A DNA stretch of 64,000 nt from an uncultured Ruminiclostridium sp. (GCA_910579265.1 CAJTTE010000007.1:29321-93320); one strand, 5' to 3'. Numbered from the stretch's first letter, positions 24,601-33,918 are shown. Notes: a model not told the origin generated them from the sequence alone. Program-made: numbers and translations.

Positions 24601-25266
24601 TCAAGCCAATATTCTTCCGTCAGAGATCCGTATTTGACGGTGCGCCGTCTTTGCCGCATTTTCATCATGCGTGATGAGAATGACGGTTTTTCCCAATTCA
24701 TTCATTCTGTGGAGCATATTCATTATGCTTTCCCCGGCTTTGCTGTCCAGATTTCCGCAAGGTTCGTCCGCCAATATAAGCGGTGCGTTTGAAGCAAATG
24801 CCCTTGCAATTGCAACGCGCTGCTGCTGTCCGCCGGAAAGCTCTAAAGGCAGATGACCGGCACGCTTTTCCAAGCCCACCGCTTCCAGTGCGAGCCTGAC
24901 TGTTTCCTTGCGTATATGCGCAGGTGTTTTTCTGTAAATTAGGGGAAGCTCTACATTTTCGGCGGCAGTAAGTGTTGGGATCAGATTGAAGCCCTGAAAA
25001 ACAAAGCTGATCTTCCTGCTTCTGACATTACTGAGTTCTACTGAGGACAAGGAAGAAATATCCGTTCCGTCGAGGCAGTATTTTCCTTCTGTGGGAGTAT
25101 CCAGACAGCCGATAATGTTCATCAAAGTGGTTTTTCCCGAACCGGAAGTTCCCACAATGGCAAGGAACTCACCGTCGCTAACCTCTAATGAAATGTTGTC
25201 AAGAGCGGTAACGGAGCAGCCTGAGCATGGTGAATAAACCTTTGTGAGATTTTCAGTTTTTATCAT
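24601..25266 (-). CDS. ABC transporter ATP-binding protein, MacB/LolD type
   Basis: About 221 residues from MIKTENLTKVYSPCSGC. The start at 25266 follows GAGAGGACTCC; longer in-frame starts lack a site. Walker A is GTSGSGKTT (~residues 40-48), the Q-loop is in FVFQGFNLIPTLTAAEN, the signature is LSGGQQQRVAIARA and Walker B LILADEP, with D-loop GNLDSKAG and switch His in LITHDE. It powers export with the permease encoded downstream. It overlaps the 3' end of a 55-codon Cys-rich ORF by 14 bases. Confidence 0.95.
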   Translation of the reverse strand: MIKTENLTKVYSPCSGCSVTALDNISLEVSDGEFLAIVGTSGSGKTTLMNIIGCLDTPTEGKYCLDGTDISSLSSVELSNVRSRKISFVFQGFNLIPTLTAAENVELPLIYRKTPAHIRKETVRLALEAVGLEKRAGHLPLELSGGQQQRVAIARAFASNAPLILADEPCGNLDSKAGESIMNMLHRMNELGKTVILITHDENAAKTAHRQIRISDGRILA

Positions 25267-25420
25267 AAAAGGAGTCCTCTCTTTCATCGGCAATATCATC
25301 TTTTTTGTCAAAAAAAACGCACGGAGACGAAATTACGTCAGTGATTCTTCCGTATTCGTCCAGACAGCAATATCCGTCCTTTTGGTGCTTACAGTTTTCG
25401 CTGCATAAAATTAAATTCAT
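25253..25420 (-). CDS. 55-residue Cys-rich small protein
   Basis: MNLILCSENCKHQKDGYCCL, then DEYGRITDVISSPCVFFDKK and an acidic tail. Five Cys in a CX3C...CC...C pattern, a layout common in tiny unannotated proteins of Clostridia, suggest metal binding. GGAAGGA lies seven bases before the ATG, and the stop lies inside the ATPase gene start, so it is the first gene of the ABC operon by coupling. Function unknown. Confidence 0.65.
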   Translation of the reverse strand: MNLILCSENCKHQKDGYCCLDEYGRITDVISSPCVFFDKKDDIADEREDSFYDKN

Positions 25421-25792
25421 ATTTTTGATTCCTTCCTGTAATATACTGTCAATATTTTGCGCCTGAAATTTTCAAATATTCTATAATATTCCACCGATTT
25501 TCTGGCAGAATATAACTTAAGCAAGGTGAGTGAAAAATAAATATAATCGACACCTTATTTTCGGATAAGAAAGGCGAATCATTATCGGTGGCGTTACACA
25601 TTGTAAATGACGTGCAAAGGTATGTTCGGTAATAAAGTATTTAGGTCGGTGATCCGGTTTAAAAAATCGGTTATATCTGTCTTTTTTGAGGAAAAATGAG
25701 CTTCCTTGAATTGCTGATCGATATTGGGTCAGCAAGACAGTCATTTAGTGCGCCGCTCCTTCCGAAAATAAAAAAGAAAGGAAAAAAACAAT
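25421..25792. other. Divergent regulatory region of the MacAB-like system
   Basis: 372 AT-rich bases between the minus-strand ABC operon and the plus-strand adaptor gene. It probably holds both promoters, but no clean -35/-10 pair was singled out. A 75-codon minus frame here (25517-25744) is not credible. AGAAAGGAAA serves the adaptor. Confidence 0.45.
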
Positions 25793-26464
25793 ATGAAAAG
25801 CAAAAGGAGACTGCCCTTACTTAAGATCATTATAATTGCCGCACTGGCTTTCTCGGCGGGTTATGTTGCATTTGTGGTTCCGGACGCGGTAGAAAGCTTT
25901 ATGCCTGCGGTAGATACAATTAAAGCTGAGTCCCTTGGATATAAGCCGACCGTATCGGCAAAGGGTGCAATCGTAAGCAGGGGGGAGCAATGGATGGCTG
26001 TGGTTGCGGTGAATGAGGGGGATATTTCCGCCGTGGAAATAGGACAGAGCGTACAGCTGTCGGGAGCCGCTCTGCCGGACGGGATTTACAGGGGGAGCGT
26101 GATAAGCATCGCCGACACGGCTTACACTCAGCAGACTGCCGCAGCGCCCGAGATAGTTGTTGACGTTACCGTTGAAATAGAAGAAGGCGATTTTTCAATG
26201 CTCAGATCCGGGTATTCGGTAACGGCGCAGCTTAAAACAGGAGAAGAACGATTTGTCAAAATGCTTCCGTATTCCGTGATCCGTCAGGATGAAAAGGGCG
26301 AATATGTTTATATTCTTCAAAACGGTTCGTCAGTTCGCCGTGATATTGTAACGGGAATTGAACTGGCTGATAAGACCGAGGTAGTATCGGGAATTTTTGA
26401 AGGAGATATGATAATTTGTGATCCCGAAGCCGTTAGTGACGGAGGAAAGGTACGGCTGAAATAG
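25793..26464 (+). CDS. Periplasmic-adaptor-like (HlyD/MacA-type) membrane protein
   Basis: 223 residues. One N-terminal membrane anchor (LLKIIIIAALAFSAGYVAFV, residues ~9-28), then a beta-barrel region (VSRGEQWMAVVAVNEGDISA to IGQSVQLSG, ~58-85) and a membrane-proximal domain (PYSVIRQDEKGEYVYILQNG). The coiled-coil hairpin of full MacA proteins is largely missing, so this is a short adaptor. It is divergent from the ABC operon, and the pairing as one exporter is inferred from position. A family B repeat starts four bases after its stop. Confidence 0.8.
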   Translation: MKSKRRLPLLKIIIIAALAFSAGYVAFVVPDAVESFMPAVDTIKAESLGYKPTVSAKGAIVSRGEQWMAVVAVNEGDISAVEIGQSVQLSGAALPDGIYRGSVISIADTAYTQQTAAAPEIVVDVTVEIEEGDFSMLRSGYSVTAQLKTGEERFVKMLPYSVIRQDEKGEYVYILQNGSSVRRDIVTGIELADKTEVVSGIFEGDMIICDPEAVSDGGKVRLK

Positions 26465-26467
26465 CCG

Positions 26468-26654
26468 GGACGCATCTGAAAACAGAGCATATATGTACGA
26501 TCACTCTAAAAGCGCGGGGATTTTAAGGAAAAAGCGGAGCAATACGGGGACATTTCATAGTTATCCACTATGGATAACTATAGGCATTTTTTGACATATA
26601 TAGCGTCCGCGGTTAGTAGAAACTGTGCGGTTTGCGCCTTTTCAGATAGCACCT
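26468..26654 (+). repeat. Family B repeat, copy 2
   Basis: Starts GGGACGCATCTGAAAAC and ends TTTTCAGATAGCACC. It includes the local palindrome AGTTATCCACTATGGATAAC at its centre. Diverged from copy 1 but collinear with it. Confidence 0.6.
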
Positions 26655-26661
26655 GATACAA

Positions 26662-26705
26662 AAAAGTAAAACAGCTGTCGCTTTAAGGACAGCTGCTTTA
26701 CTTTT
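26662..26705. terminator. Bidirectional terminator between adaptor and sigma-factor operons
   Basis: AAAAGTAAAACAGCTGTC (26662-26679) pairs with GACAGCTGCTTTACTTTT (26688-26705), one mismatch, 8-base loop. A- and T-rich arms make it usable from both converging operons. Confidence 0.85.
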
Positions 26706-26800
26706 AATAAAATATAATCACTAAGGCAGGCATATATGCTTTTTAACGGATTTACTGGAAACATAAATTACCCGAAGGATTTTATAAAACGGATTAGACT

Positions 26801-27877
26801 TCAGATTCTGTCATTATAAACTCCGTTTAGAAAACCGTCAAGACAGTCATATTCGTTGACAAGGTCAATAAAATATTCACTTGCCGACCTTTCTATCACC
26901 AATGACAGTATAAGTGATTTTACCGTATTTGAATCTTCGTCGACAGTCAATGTGAGGATATACTTATTGTTTTCGTCGACATAACTCATCTTTTGGACAC
27001 CGCCGCCTATCGATCTACGCTGAAACCCATTAAAATCATCGGCGCTGATGCTTCCTTCCGCAATTTTATCTGTAATGACCTTTAAATCGTCGTATGTCAA
27101 TGATTCAAGCATTTCGTTGATATCAACGGTATTCGGCAAAAAGCTGCAAAAAGTAATAAACCTGCCTTTTGAAATGATTCCTGCCAGGGAATCATCCCAT
27201 TCGCATATAAAAACAGTATAATCTTTTTTTAATGTATCGTCCGATATTGAAACAGTTCCCTTTTGAATATAGTTATCATTATCATAATTTACATCTTCCA
27301 TGTAGTAATACACCGTATCGTCAAAAACAAAATGGTTAAATTCGGGCTCCGCATCTTCTGATTTTGAAGCGCCTCCCTCTATTCTGTAAAAGTCTAATTC
27401 AAGACTGTTTTTACGTTCAAAATAATTAAGAATGTTTTCTTTCTTATCGCATATCTGACCTTCGGAATTTACCGAAAGCTTGACTTTATCATTTCCGGAT
27501 AAATCGTCTGCGAGATCTGTAATTGCCGGAGCCGAAGGTGGCTCTGATTGCCAGTGCGTATCCGTAATTAAAATATCATTGCTTACCATTTCTCCGGCAA
27601 TATCTGTTGTAAAAATGTTTTTTTGCTCCTGTGTGTCTTCATGGGTCGCTTCCGGTGTAACGCCGTTGTTTCCCACCAGATCGATAATGATCCCGTTTTT
27701 ACCGTTAAAAAGGTTACCCTGTATTGCGAGGATGGTAAATATAACTGCTGCTGCACCGCAAATAGGAACGACAGCTTTTAAAACTCCTCTTAAAAAAGCA
27801 TTTCTCCTGTTCAATTTTATATTATGCAGGTCACGCCTTTCTATAAGGCTTTTTATCATTTGTTCATCACTCTTCAT
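26801..27877 (-). CDS. Single-pass membrane protein, probable anti-sigma partner
   Basis: About 358 residues from MKSDEQMIKSLIERRD at 27877, chosen for the AAGGAGGGC site; the gene overlaps the sigma-factor stop by 11 bases. A ~40-residue basic cytoplasmic N-terminus is followed by a membrane helix (AVVPICGAAAVIFTILAI, ~residues 35-55), then a large extracytoplasmic part with no domain I recognise. That part has several Tyr- and Asp-rich strands. Position and topology fit a membrane anti-sigma factor for the adjacent ECF sigma, but no zinc anti-sigma motif is seen. Confidence 0.65.
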   Translation of the reverse strand: MKSDEQMIKSLIERRDLHNIKLNRRNAFLRGVLKAVVPICGAAAVIFTILAIQGNLFNGKNGIIIDLVGNNGVTPEATHEDTQEQKNIFTTDIAGEMVSNDILITDTHWQSEPPSAPAITDLADDLSGNDKVKLSVNSEGQICDKKENILNYFERKNSLELDFYRIEGGASKSEDAEPEFNHFVFDDTVYYYMEDVNYDNDNYIQKGTVSISDDTLKKDYTVFICEWDDSLAGIISKGRFITFCSFLPNTVDINEMLESLTYDDLKVITDKIAEGSISADDFNGFQRRSIGGGVQKMSYVDENNKYILTLTVDEDSNTVKSLILSLVIERSASEYFIDLVNEYDCLDGFLNGVYNDRI

Positions 27878-28421
27878 ATACGAAGCCCTCCTTTTCAAGC
27901 TGGATTTTCAATGCATTTTTGGCACGGTAGATAAGCATTTCGATTTGTCTTTTTGACTTATTCATGATTTTTGCCGTTTGATTGTTGTCAAAATCTTCAA
28001 AATATATCAGATGAAGCGTTCTGCTGTATTGTGTGGGAAGTTTTTTTATTGCGGCATGAAGAATACGTTTATTTTCTTCACATATAATCCTTTTTTCAAA
28101 GCATGTTACTTCGGTTGACTGATTTTTTGCTTCCTCCTCTGACAATATTCGGTGCCTTGAATTTTTTCTTATATAATCCAGAGCGATATTTTTTCCTATA
28201 GTAAAAAGCCATGTTTTAAATGAATACCTTGGAGTAAATTTGGGTTTTTTCACCATAAGCCGAAAAAAGGTTTCTTCCGTAAGATCTTCCGCCGTATATA
28301 TGTTTTTAACGTAGCCGTTAAGGAAAAAAATAAGGCTGTCCTTATATTCTCGGACTATTTCGGCAATACCGCCGTCATCGCCGTTTAAATATCGAAGGTA
28401 GTTCTCAGCACCGTTGTCCAT
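27867..28421 (-). CDS. ECF-type RNA polymerase sigma factor
   Basis: About 184 residues from MDNGAENYLRYLNGDDGG; TAGGAAC precedes this ATG, and the longer frame to 28490 is not favoured. Region 2 includes YTAEDLTEETFFRLMVKK and SFKTWLFTIGKNIALDYIRK (~residues 45-90). Region 4 is ALPTQYSRT-like (LPTQYSRTLHLIYFEDFDN) with the HTH NNQTAKIMNKSKRQIEMLIY (~residues 145-165). It directs transcription of an unknown regulon, probably in response to a surface signal relayed by the overlapping membrane protein. Confidence 0.9.
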   Translation of the reverse strand: MDNGAENYLRYLNGDDGGIAEIVREYKDSLIFFLNGYVKNIYTAEDLTEETFFRLMVKKPKFTPRYSFKTWLFTIGKNIALDYIRKNSRHRILSEEEAKNQSTEVTCFEKRIICEENKRILHAAIKKLPTQYSRTLHLIYFEDFDNNQTAKIMNKSKRQIEMLIYRAKNALKIQLEKEGFVYEE

Positions 28422-28550
28422 TCTTTTAACCGTTCCTATGATAGATCTATCTGCTTGGGTAAGTCTCGTATACGTTTTGTTCTTTCGCACATTTAACGAA
28501 CAGGCATAGGATAACTCACAGCATAATTTTTTTCGTATTCCGTTTATTAA

Positions 28551-28600
28551 AAATATTCCTATCGGAATATAGTCTTGTTATACTTCCGATAGGAATATTT
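28551..28600. terminator. Large inverted repeat upstream of the sigma gene
   Basis: AAATATTCCTATCGGAA (28551-28567) pairs perfectly with 28584-28600 across a 16-base loop. T-rich sequence follows on both strands. It could terminate transcription from the dehydrogenase side or act as a regulatory hairpin in the sigma-factor leader. Confidence 0.5.
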
Positions 28601-28832
28601 TTCTGTTGGATCAATTTCCAGAAGACTTCTGTACCGAAATTTAATAAGCGGCTTTATCCGTACAGAGTCAGACACATTTATTTTTAATGCACTTTATAAC
28701 ACTATAAATATTAATACATTTATCCTGAAAAAGTTTGGCAATTTCCCTATTATACGGGTATTACATCAAAAGGATACATTGTTATTGAATTAGGTTTGAC
28801 GGAAAAATGGGGCGTTGATGCACTTAATTATA

Positions 28833-29017
28833 GACTGTCCGGAAAACCCAATTCTTACATTCTTTACTAACTGCTGAGGCTTTCCATGCCAAAGAACGCC
28901 GATAGATATCCCAAATGGATAACTACAAAATACTTTCGTATTTTTCCGCCTTATTCCTTAAATTCCCCCTTGCTTTTAGCATAAATGTACATATTTGATT
29001 TGTTTTCGGATATATCC
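28833..29017 (-). repeat. Family B repeat, copy 3
   Basis: Starts GACTGTCCGGAAAACCC and ends GTTTTCGGATATATCC. The interior has CATGCCAAAGAACGCCGATA and ATCCCAAATGGATAACT, matching copies 5 and 6 in the same orientation. Confidence 0.65.
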
Positions 29018-29130
29018 TGATAATATTATAATATTTTTCCGCTTTTTATTAAAACTGCCGCTCATTCAGCGAAAACGTACAATATTGCTTAATTTTCAGC
29101 TGCTCCCTATAATCCGAATATAGATCTTTA

Positions 29131-30084
29131 TTAAAATTCCGCCACGTTATTTTTTGTTTCTCCATTTAAAAAAGAATTTAAATTGTCATATACTGTTTTT
29201 AAAAGTCGCTCCCTTGTCTCAAGTCCCGCCCATGCTATATGCGGAGTTATAATGCAGTTCGGGATACCGTAAAGAGGACAATTTTCATTCATTGGTTCCT
29301 GCTTAAGAACGTCAACGGCTGCTCCGGCCAGATATCCGGATCTTAATGCCTCCGACAAATCCGTTTCATTGATTGTACCGCCCCTTGAGGTGTTTATCAG
29401 AAAAGCTCCCTTTTTCATTTTTGAAATTGATTTTTTGTTTATAAGCTCTTTGGATTCATTATTTAAAGGGCAATGAAGAGTAACGATATCGCTTTGTTCA
29501 AGAAGACGTGGGAGAGTGGTAAATTCAACGTTTTCCGCTGTTCTCAAAGAACGGTTGAATGCAATAACCTTCATTCCGAAGGCAATGGCTATTTGTGCTA
29601 CTTTCGAACCGATGCTGCCGAATCCTATAATACCTATGGTTTTTTCTCTAAGTTCCGTAATGGGAAAGGGAAATATACTGAAGGTATTGCTTTTTATCCA
29701 GTCGCCTTTATCTACAATGGCTCTATATTCGCTGACTCTGTTAGTAAGCTCGAGAATCAGCGCAAAGGTAAGCTGAGCGACCGCGTCGGTGGAATATCCC
29801 GGTGCGTTGCACACGGAAATTCCTTTATTATGACAGTATTCAATATCGATATTGTTATATCCTGTGGCGAACAAGCCTATATATTTAAGATTTTCGGCAT
29901 GCTTAAGGTTTTCACGGTTAAGAAGAGTCTTATTACATAAAATGATATCCGCGTTTTTTATCCGTTCCGATACCTGGTTTTCCGACGTATTGCCGTAGCA
30001 GGTCAGCTCGCCTAATTGCCTGAGATTTTCGATGGATACATCTCCGTTTGTAACTGTATCTATATCGGTGATAACTATTTTCAT
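29131..30084 (-). CDS. D-2-hydroxyacid dehydrogenase
   Basis: 317 residues, NAD-dependent reduction of 2-oxo acids or oxidation of D-2-hydroxyacids. The Rossmann motif is GIIGFGSIGSKVAQIAIAFG (~residues 148-167). Catalytic Arg is in INTSRGGTINE (~235), Glu in EPMNENCPLY (~264) and His in ITPHIAWAG (~282). The pattern is closest to glycerate/hydroxypyruvate reductase-like members. A lipoprotein gene ends 12 bases upstream, so the pair may be cotranscribed. Confidence 0.93.
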   Translation of the reverse strand: MKIVITDIDTVTNGDVSIENLRQLGELTCYGNTSENQVSERIKNADIILCNKTLLNRENLKHAENLKYIGLFATGYNNIDIEYCHNKGISVCNAPGYSTDAVAQLTFALILELTNRVSEYRAIVDKGDWIKSNTFSIFPFPITELREKTIGIIGFGSIGSKVAQIAIAFGMKVIAFNRSLRTAENVEFTTLPRLLEQSDIVTLHCPLNNESKELINKKSISKMKKGAFLINTSRGGTINETDLSEALRSGYLAGAAVDVLKQEPMNENCPLYGIPNCIITPHIAWAGLETRERLLKTVYDNLNSFLNGETKNNVAEF

Positions 30085-30096
30085 TGGATTTCTCCT

Positions 30097-31293
30097 TTAG
30101 CTCTCGTCTTTTGGTGAATAAATATATAATATAGCATTTTTTATCTCATTGTCATAGCAGAAGAACATAACCGAGTCATCCGAAGCATAACCGACATTAT
30201 ACTGACGGTTGATGTTAAGCTGAGAAAGACAATTGTGTCGTTCGTCATAAATCATATACCCGTTGTCGGAGCCGATAAGAAGCATAAGCTCACCGTCTGT
30301 AGTATTGATATTACTATTATTTACAACCCTGCCGAATAGTTGACAGCCGTTTTTATCGGCATTTTTTATTTCGGTAATATATCTTCCGCTTTCACTGTCT
30401 TGTGATTTCGATAGGAAAAAAATATTGTTTTTATTGGAGAAAACGCGGTTTCCGAATTCGCTGTAATTTATTTCCCCTATTTCTTCCTCAGAATTTTTTT
30501 CAAGGTCAAGATAGGTAATATTATATTTGTCTTCGTCATTTTTTTCGGTTAGGTATGCTATACCGTTTTTATATTCCATAGGGAATTTGGCGTTTTCCAA
30601 AAGTTTTTCAAAGGTTCCGTTTTGTGTATTGTAGCGATAAATTATGTCGGTGTATTTTTGTTCGGTATTGTTTTCCGAATCCTCACGCTTTATCATGTCG
30701 TGAAAAAAAAGATATTTTTTATAATTAACAAATGGCGTTAAGCCGGAAACCGAGGAAAAGTGAGCGGTGTTGAATTCAAAAATCTCCTCAGGCTGTTTGG
30801 AGTAAAAGCTTATTCTGTAAAGCTTATATGTTAATTTTTCATTATCGTTAAGTTCTTCTTCCCCCCGGTAGTAGTAAAGACAGGAATCGAAAACTCCCGC
30901 ATAATTGTAATAAATATAGTTATTGCTTTTTTCTTCATAAAGAGTAATGAATTCCCCTTTGTCAATATCATAATATGCTATAAGTCCGGAGTGGAACCCG
31001 GAAGGGTAGGTGTTGTTTGCATGCTCCGAAACAGGTGTATTATCCCTTAAAACATATAGATTTTTTCCGTCAAATCCGGAAGGGAAGCCGTATTGTTTTA
31101 TAAGCGCCTGAGGCGCGTCATATCTCTTGCGTTCATAAAGCTCTTCCGCATTTACACAAGGGATTTCAGTATCCATAAGGTATGAAATGTCTGCCCTATC
31201 TAAATTCCCAATGCTTTCAGACGCTTCGCAGCCGTTTAAAAGCAGTACTGATAAAACATATATAAGCATAGCGGCTTTTTTAAAAAGTTTCAT
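30097..31293 (-). CDS. Putative lipoprotein with propeller-like repeats
   Basis: 398 residues. The signal MKLFKKAAMLIYVLSVLLLN runs into a lipobox LNGC. The mature part has repeated Tyr-rich strand motifs (YYNYAGVFDSCLYYYRGEEE, KKYLFFHDM, GIAYLTEK, NIFFLSKSQ, GYMIYDER), which suggests a DUF5050-like beta-propeller. Such proteins are extracytoplasmic sensors or binding proteins of unknown ligand. It lies 12 bases upstream of the dehydrogenase gene. Confidence 0.75.
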   Translation of the reverse strand: MKLFKKAAMLIYVLSVLLLNGCEASESIGNLDRADISYLMDTEIPCVNAEELYERKRYDAPQALIKQYGFPSGFDGKNLYVLRDNTPVSEHANNTYPSGFHSGLIAYYDIDKGEFITLYEEKSNNYIYYNYAGVFDSCLYYYRGEEELNDNEKLTYKLYRISFYSKQPEEIFEFNTAHFSSVSGLTPFVNYKKYLFFHDMIKREDSENNTEQKYTDIIYRYNTQNGTFEKLLENAKFPMEYKNGIAYLTEKNDEDKYNITYLDLEKNSEEEIGEINYSEFGNRVFSNKNNIFFLSKSQDSESGRYITEIKNADKNGCQLFGRVVNNSNINTTDGELMLLIGSDNGYMIYDERHNCLSQLNINRQYNVGYASDDSVMFFCYDNEIKNAILYIYSPKDES

Positions 31294-31685
31294 AAGCTCT
31301 CCGTCCTGTTTTATTATGCTGAACGCTTACGGTCATTGACCCCGTAACCATAAACACATTGATAAATGCTGCATCTTTAACCGAAAAACGTCGTCGGTTG
31401 ATAATTGATAAAAGTAAGACCGATTTATTTGAAGCCGTATTTGTATAGGAAAAAGCTCTGTTTTTCGGTCTGTTTAAATTAAAAAGGACTTTTTTTAATG
31501 TAAAACGAGTGGAAACGCATAATTTACCGATCATACGCACAATATCCGGTCATGCTGAATTTTTTCAGACGTAAAATGCGCAAACATGCATAGCTTTTAT
31601 CGGAAAAGCTTTTTCTTTTTTTACCGAAAATAGCTCTGAATTTTGTAGAAGTCGTAATTCATTTAATGGGGCTTATGCTTTGTAT

Positions 31686-31865
31686 TTAAGGCAATACCGC
31701 GCAACGACCGCCTGACGGCTTTGTGTGCGGCTTGCTTGCATATTTTCCGTAATCTTACACAAATTCTCCTTGAAATACGTCAGTATTCCTGCGTCGAATT
31801 TATGCAAGCTGACGAAGTATCTGACTGCGCAATTCACTCGCAATCATTGTGCGGTGTTGCCTTAA
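31686..31865 (+). repeat. Family A MITE-like element, copy 4
   Basis: 180 bp, TTAA to TTAA. The left terminal repeat carries a base change (CCGCGCAACGA) against the consensus CCGCACAATGA; the right end is consensus. Confidence 0.9.
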
Positions 31866-32136
31866 AACGATAGATGCTTTTCGCACCCAAAATATGAAAA
31901 CATTCGGCCGAAATTATGAACGAGGTCTTTTTATAAAATATGTTATAAAAACAAAGATCGCGGTAATATGCTTGATACAAAATGCTTTTTCATCTGGATG
32001 CTGAACGTCGGGTTGTTAGCTTTATTTCATTGCTTCTCAGCTGTAACCGTATTTTTTCGTGTTCACCACAGTACGTCTGTAACATATGCTTTTATGCTCA
32101 AAAAAATATTTTTTATAACCCTCCGGATAAATTATC

Positions 32137-32278
32137 GGCTATCCGAAAAGCCATAATTTGCAGATCCTATTGACAATGGGGATATTACGCTTCATAAATG
32201 CTCTGAAGGTTACCGTATTCTACTTTTTCTGAGATCGCCACACATTTAAATCATACGAAATTGTTTATTTTCAGATGC
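32137..32278 (-). repeat. Family B repeat, copy 4 (short, decayed)
   Basis: Starts GGCTATCCGAAAAGCC and ends TATTTTCAGATGC; about 140 bp, with an interior GATATTACG and ATGCTCTGAAGG but little further similarity. Together with copy A4 it accounts for the recognisable content of the gene-free 31294-32345 stretch. Confidence 0.45.
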
Positions 32279-32345
32279 ATTCAAATACATGTACGGAGTT
32301 ATTTTAAATTATTGTAGCATATTATTTTTTTATTTTCAAGTGCGG

Positions 32346-32383
32346 TAAAATAAAAAGAGCTTGACGGTAACAATGTCAAGCTC
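32346..32383 (-). terminator. Terminator of the lgt-like gene
   Basis: GAGCTTGAC (32357-32365) and GTCAAGCTC (32375-32383) form a 9-bp stem. The minus strand continues TTTTTATTTTA, 25 bases beyond the stop at 32408. Confidence 0.9.
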
Positions 32384-32407
32384 AAAATATATCTGGGTGC
32401 AACGGTT

Positions 32408-33304
32408 TTATTTTGTTCTTCCGGCCGCCTTTTTTTCCTTATACTCCCTTATTTTTTCTTTGTGATCTGCAACCCAGAGCAGGTATTTTTTATCGTTTTT
32501 TACTGCGATCCGGTCAAGCCAAGCCGGTTTTACTATCAGTACCACACCAGCTGCTATGATAAAAAAGCTTATAAACTGGGAACTGGATAAAAAGCTTATA
32601 TGTCCTCTTATTAAATCACCTCTGAAAAATTCCAGAATAAACCGCAAAATACCGTAGCATATAAGATAAAGTCCTGATGTAAGCCAGCGCCGGACAGTTT
32701 TGTTGTACACGACAACAAGGACGGCCCACAGTATGAGATTAACGGCAGCTTCAATCAGCTGAACGGGAAGAAGCTCGATTCCCGCGGGAGCCATGCCTAT
32801 ATTCCCTTCGGGAAATACTACCGAAAAGGGTCCGTGATATTCCGTGCCATAACAGCAACCGGCCATAAAACATCCTATTCTGCCGAAGGAATGGAACAGC
32901 GGTACTCCTGCAAAAGCAATATCAAGCATTTCGGAACACGGAGTTTTAAATTTTTTGATATATATAATCGCTCCCAGAGCTGCACCGATAAGCCCGCCGT
33001 AAAAAACCAGTCCGCTTGTTGCAATAAGAACAGCCCATATCTTAATGTTGTCAAAAAAGCTCTTATCAGGATACCAGTTAAAATCCACCGACGTTACGAT
33101 GTACATCAGCTTTGCGCCTATAACAGCGCCTATGGCCGCATATATAAGCATAAACAGCATATCCTGAGATTCAATTTTGACCCGATTTTTTCTTGGAAAA
33201 CGGCACTGAACCGTACAGTATGCTATTATTGCAACAGCTCCTGCAATGGCAAAAAGAGAATATAAAGGGATATCCTTCCCTAAAATCCGAATAAAGGAAT
33301 GCAT
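32408..33304 (-). CDS. lgt: Prolipoprotein diacylglyceryl transferase (Lgt family)
   Basis: About 298 residues from MHSFIRILGKDIPLYSL at 33304, with AAAGGGC six bases upstream. Seven hydrophobic segments are visible. The signature FGRIGCFMAGCCYG (~residues 140-153) contains the conserved GRIGC; ELLPVQLIEAAVN and GILRFILEFFRGD follow. Lgt transfers diacylglycerol from phosphatidylglycerol to the lipobox Cys at the membrane, and the window encodes several lipoproteins. The double-Cys AGCCYG form resembles a divergent Firmicute paralog, so this may not be the cell's only Lgt. Confidence 0.88.
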   Translation of the reverse strand: MHSFIRILGKDIPLYSLFAIAGAVAIIAYCTVQCRFPRKNRVKIESQDMLFMLIYAAIGAVIGAKLMYIVTSVDFNWYPDKSFFDNIKIWAVLIATSGLVFYGGLIGAALGAIIYIKKFKTPCSEMLDIAFAGVPLFHSFGRIGCFMAGCCYGTEYHGPFSVVFPEGNIGMAPAGIELLPVQLIEAAVNLILWAVLVVVYNKTVRRWLTSGLYLICYGILRFILEFFRGDLIRGHISFLSSSQFISFFIIAAGVVLIVKPAWLDRIAVKNDKKYLLWVADHKEKIREYKEKKAAGRTK

Positions 33305-33555
33305 AATCAGCCCTTTCAATAGCTATAAAATTCAAGAGGACAGTTTCTAAAGCAAAGTCAGCCCGAAACGGATTTCAGACTGACTGTTTTGTATTTCTGT
33401 CACGTTTGGAAATGAATAAATCACTTGCTCTGCATATAAAGTACGGCGTATCAAAAGCAAAATATTTCTTCACGGTTTTAGCGTTGACCGAAATATTTTA
33501 AAAATACATTTTTCAACGGTAAAACATACTTTAAATCTGCATATAGCTTTTTAGA

Positions 33556-33918
33556 TTAAAAGCTGCTCCAATCAACATTTCCGGCTGCACATGCTCCGCT
33601 TCCCAAAGCGCAGGCACAGGCAACACATGTGATAAATACTATTCCGGATAATACGGCTCCGATGATGCCCATTATAAAGCCGGCTTGAGCCATTCCTCCT
33701 ACAAATCCCTGTTTTTTTGCATTGATCGATGTAACGATCGCTACTACGCCCAAGGCCAAGCCCAAAAGTGCGCCCCATCCAAACCAAGCTGCGGCCAGGG
33801 ATATTATACCGCATATCATGGAAGCGGTAGCCGCGCTTTTTCCGGGCGGATTCGGCATAGGCGGCTGGTATTGAGGCTGCTGATACTGTTGCTGATTGTT
33901 GTTGTAATCGTTGTTCAT
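33556..33918 (-). CDS. DUF4190-like Gln/Pro-rich membrane protein 1
   Basis: 120 residues. A Gln/Asn/Pro-rich head (MNNDYNNNQQQYQQPQYQPP, residues 1-28) precedes two or three hydrophobic helices: SAATASMICGIISLAAAWFG, ALLGLALGVVAIVTSINAKK and GGMAQAGFIMGIIGAVLSGI. That is the DUF4190 layout. It ends with a Cys/Gly-rich tail. Paralogs lie at 34738 and 35395. Its promoter (34011-34039) matches that of the 35395 paralog. Function unknown; the disordered head may mediate clustering or contacts. Confidence 0.8.
   Translation of the reverse strand: MNNDYNNNQQQYQQPQYQPPMPNPPGKSAATASMICGIISLAAAWFGWGALLGLALGVVAIVTSINAKKQGFVGGMAQAGFIMGIIGAVLSGIVFITCVACACALGSGACAAGNVDWSSF

Noticed and set aside
28551..28600. 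Inverted repeat as insertion-sequence ends
   Set aside because: The arms are only 16 bases apart with nothing between; a hairpin or terminator is the simpler reading.
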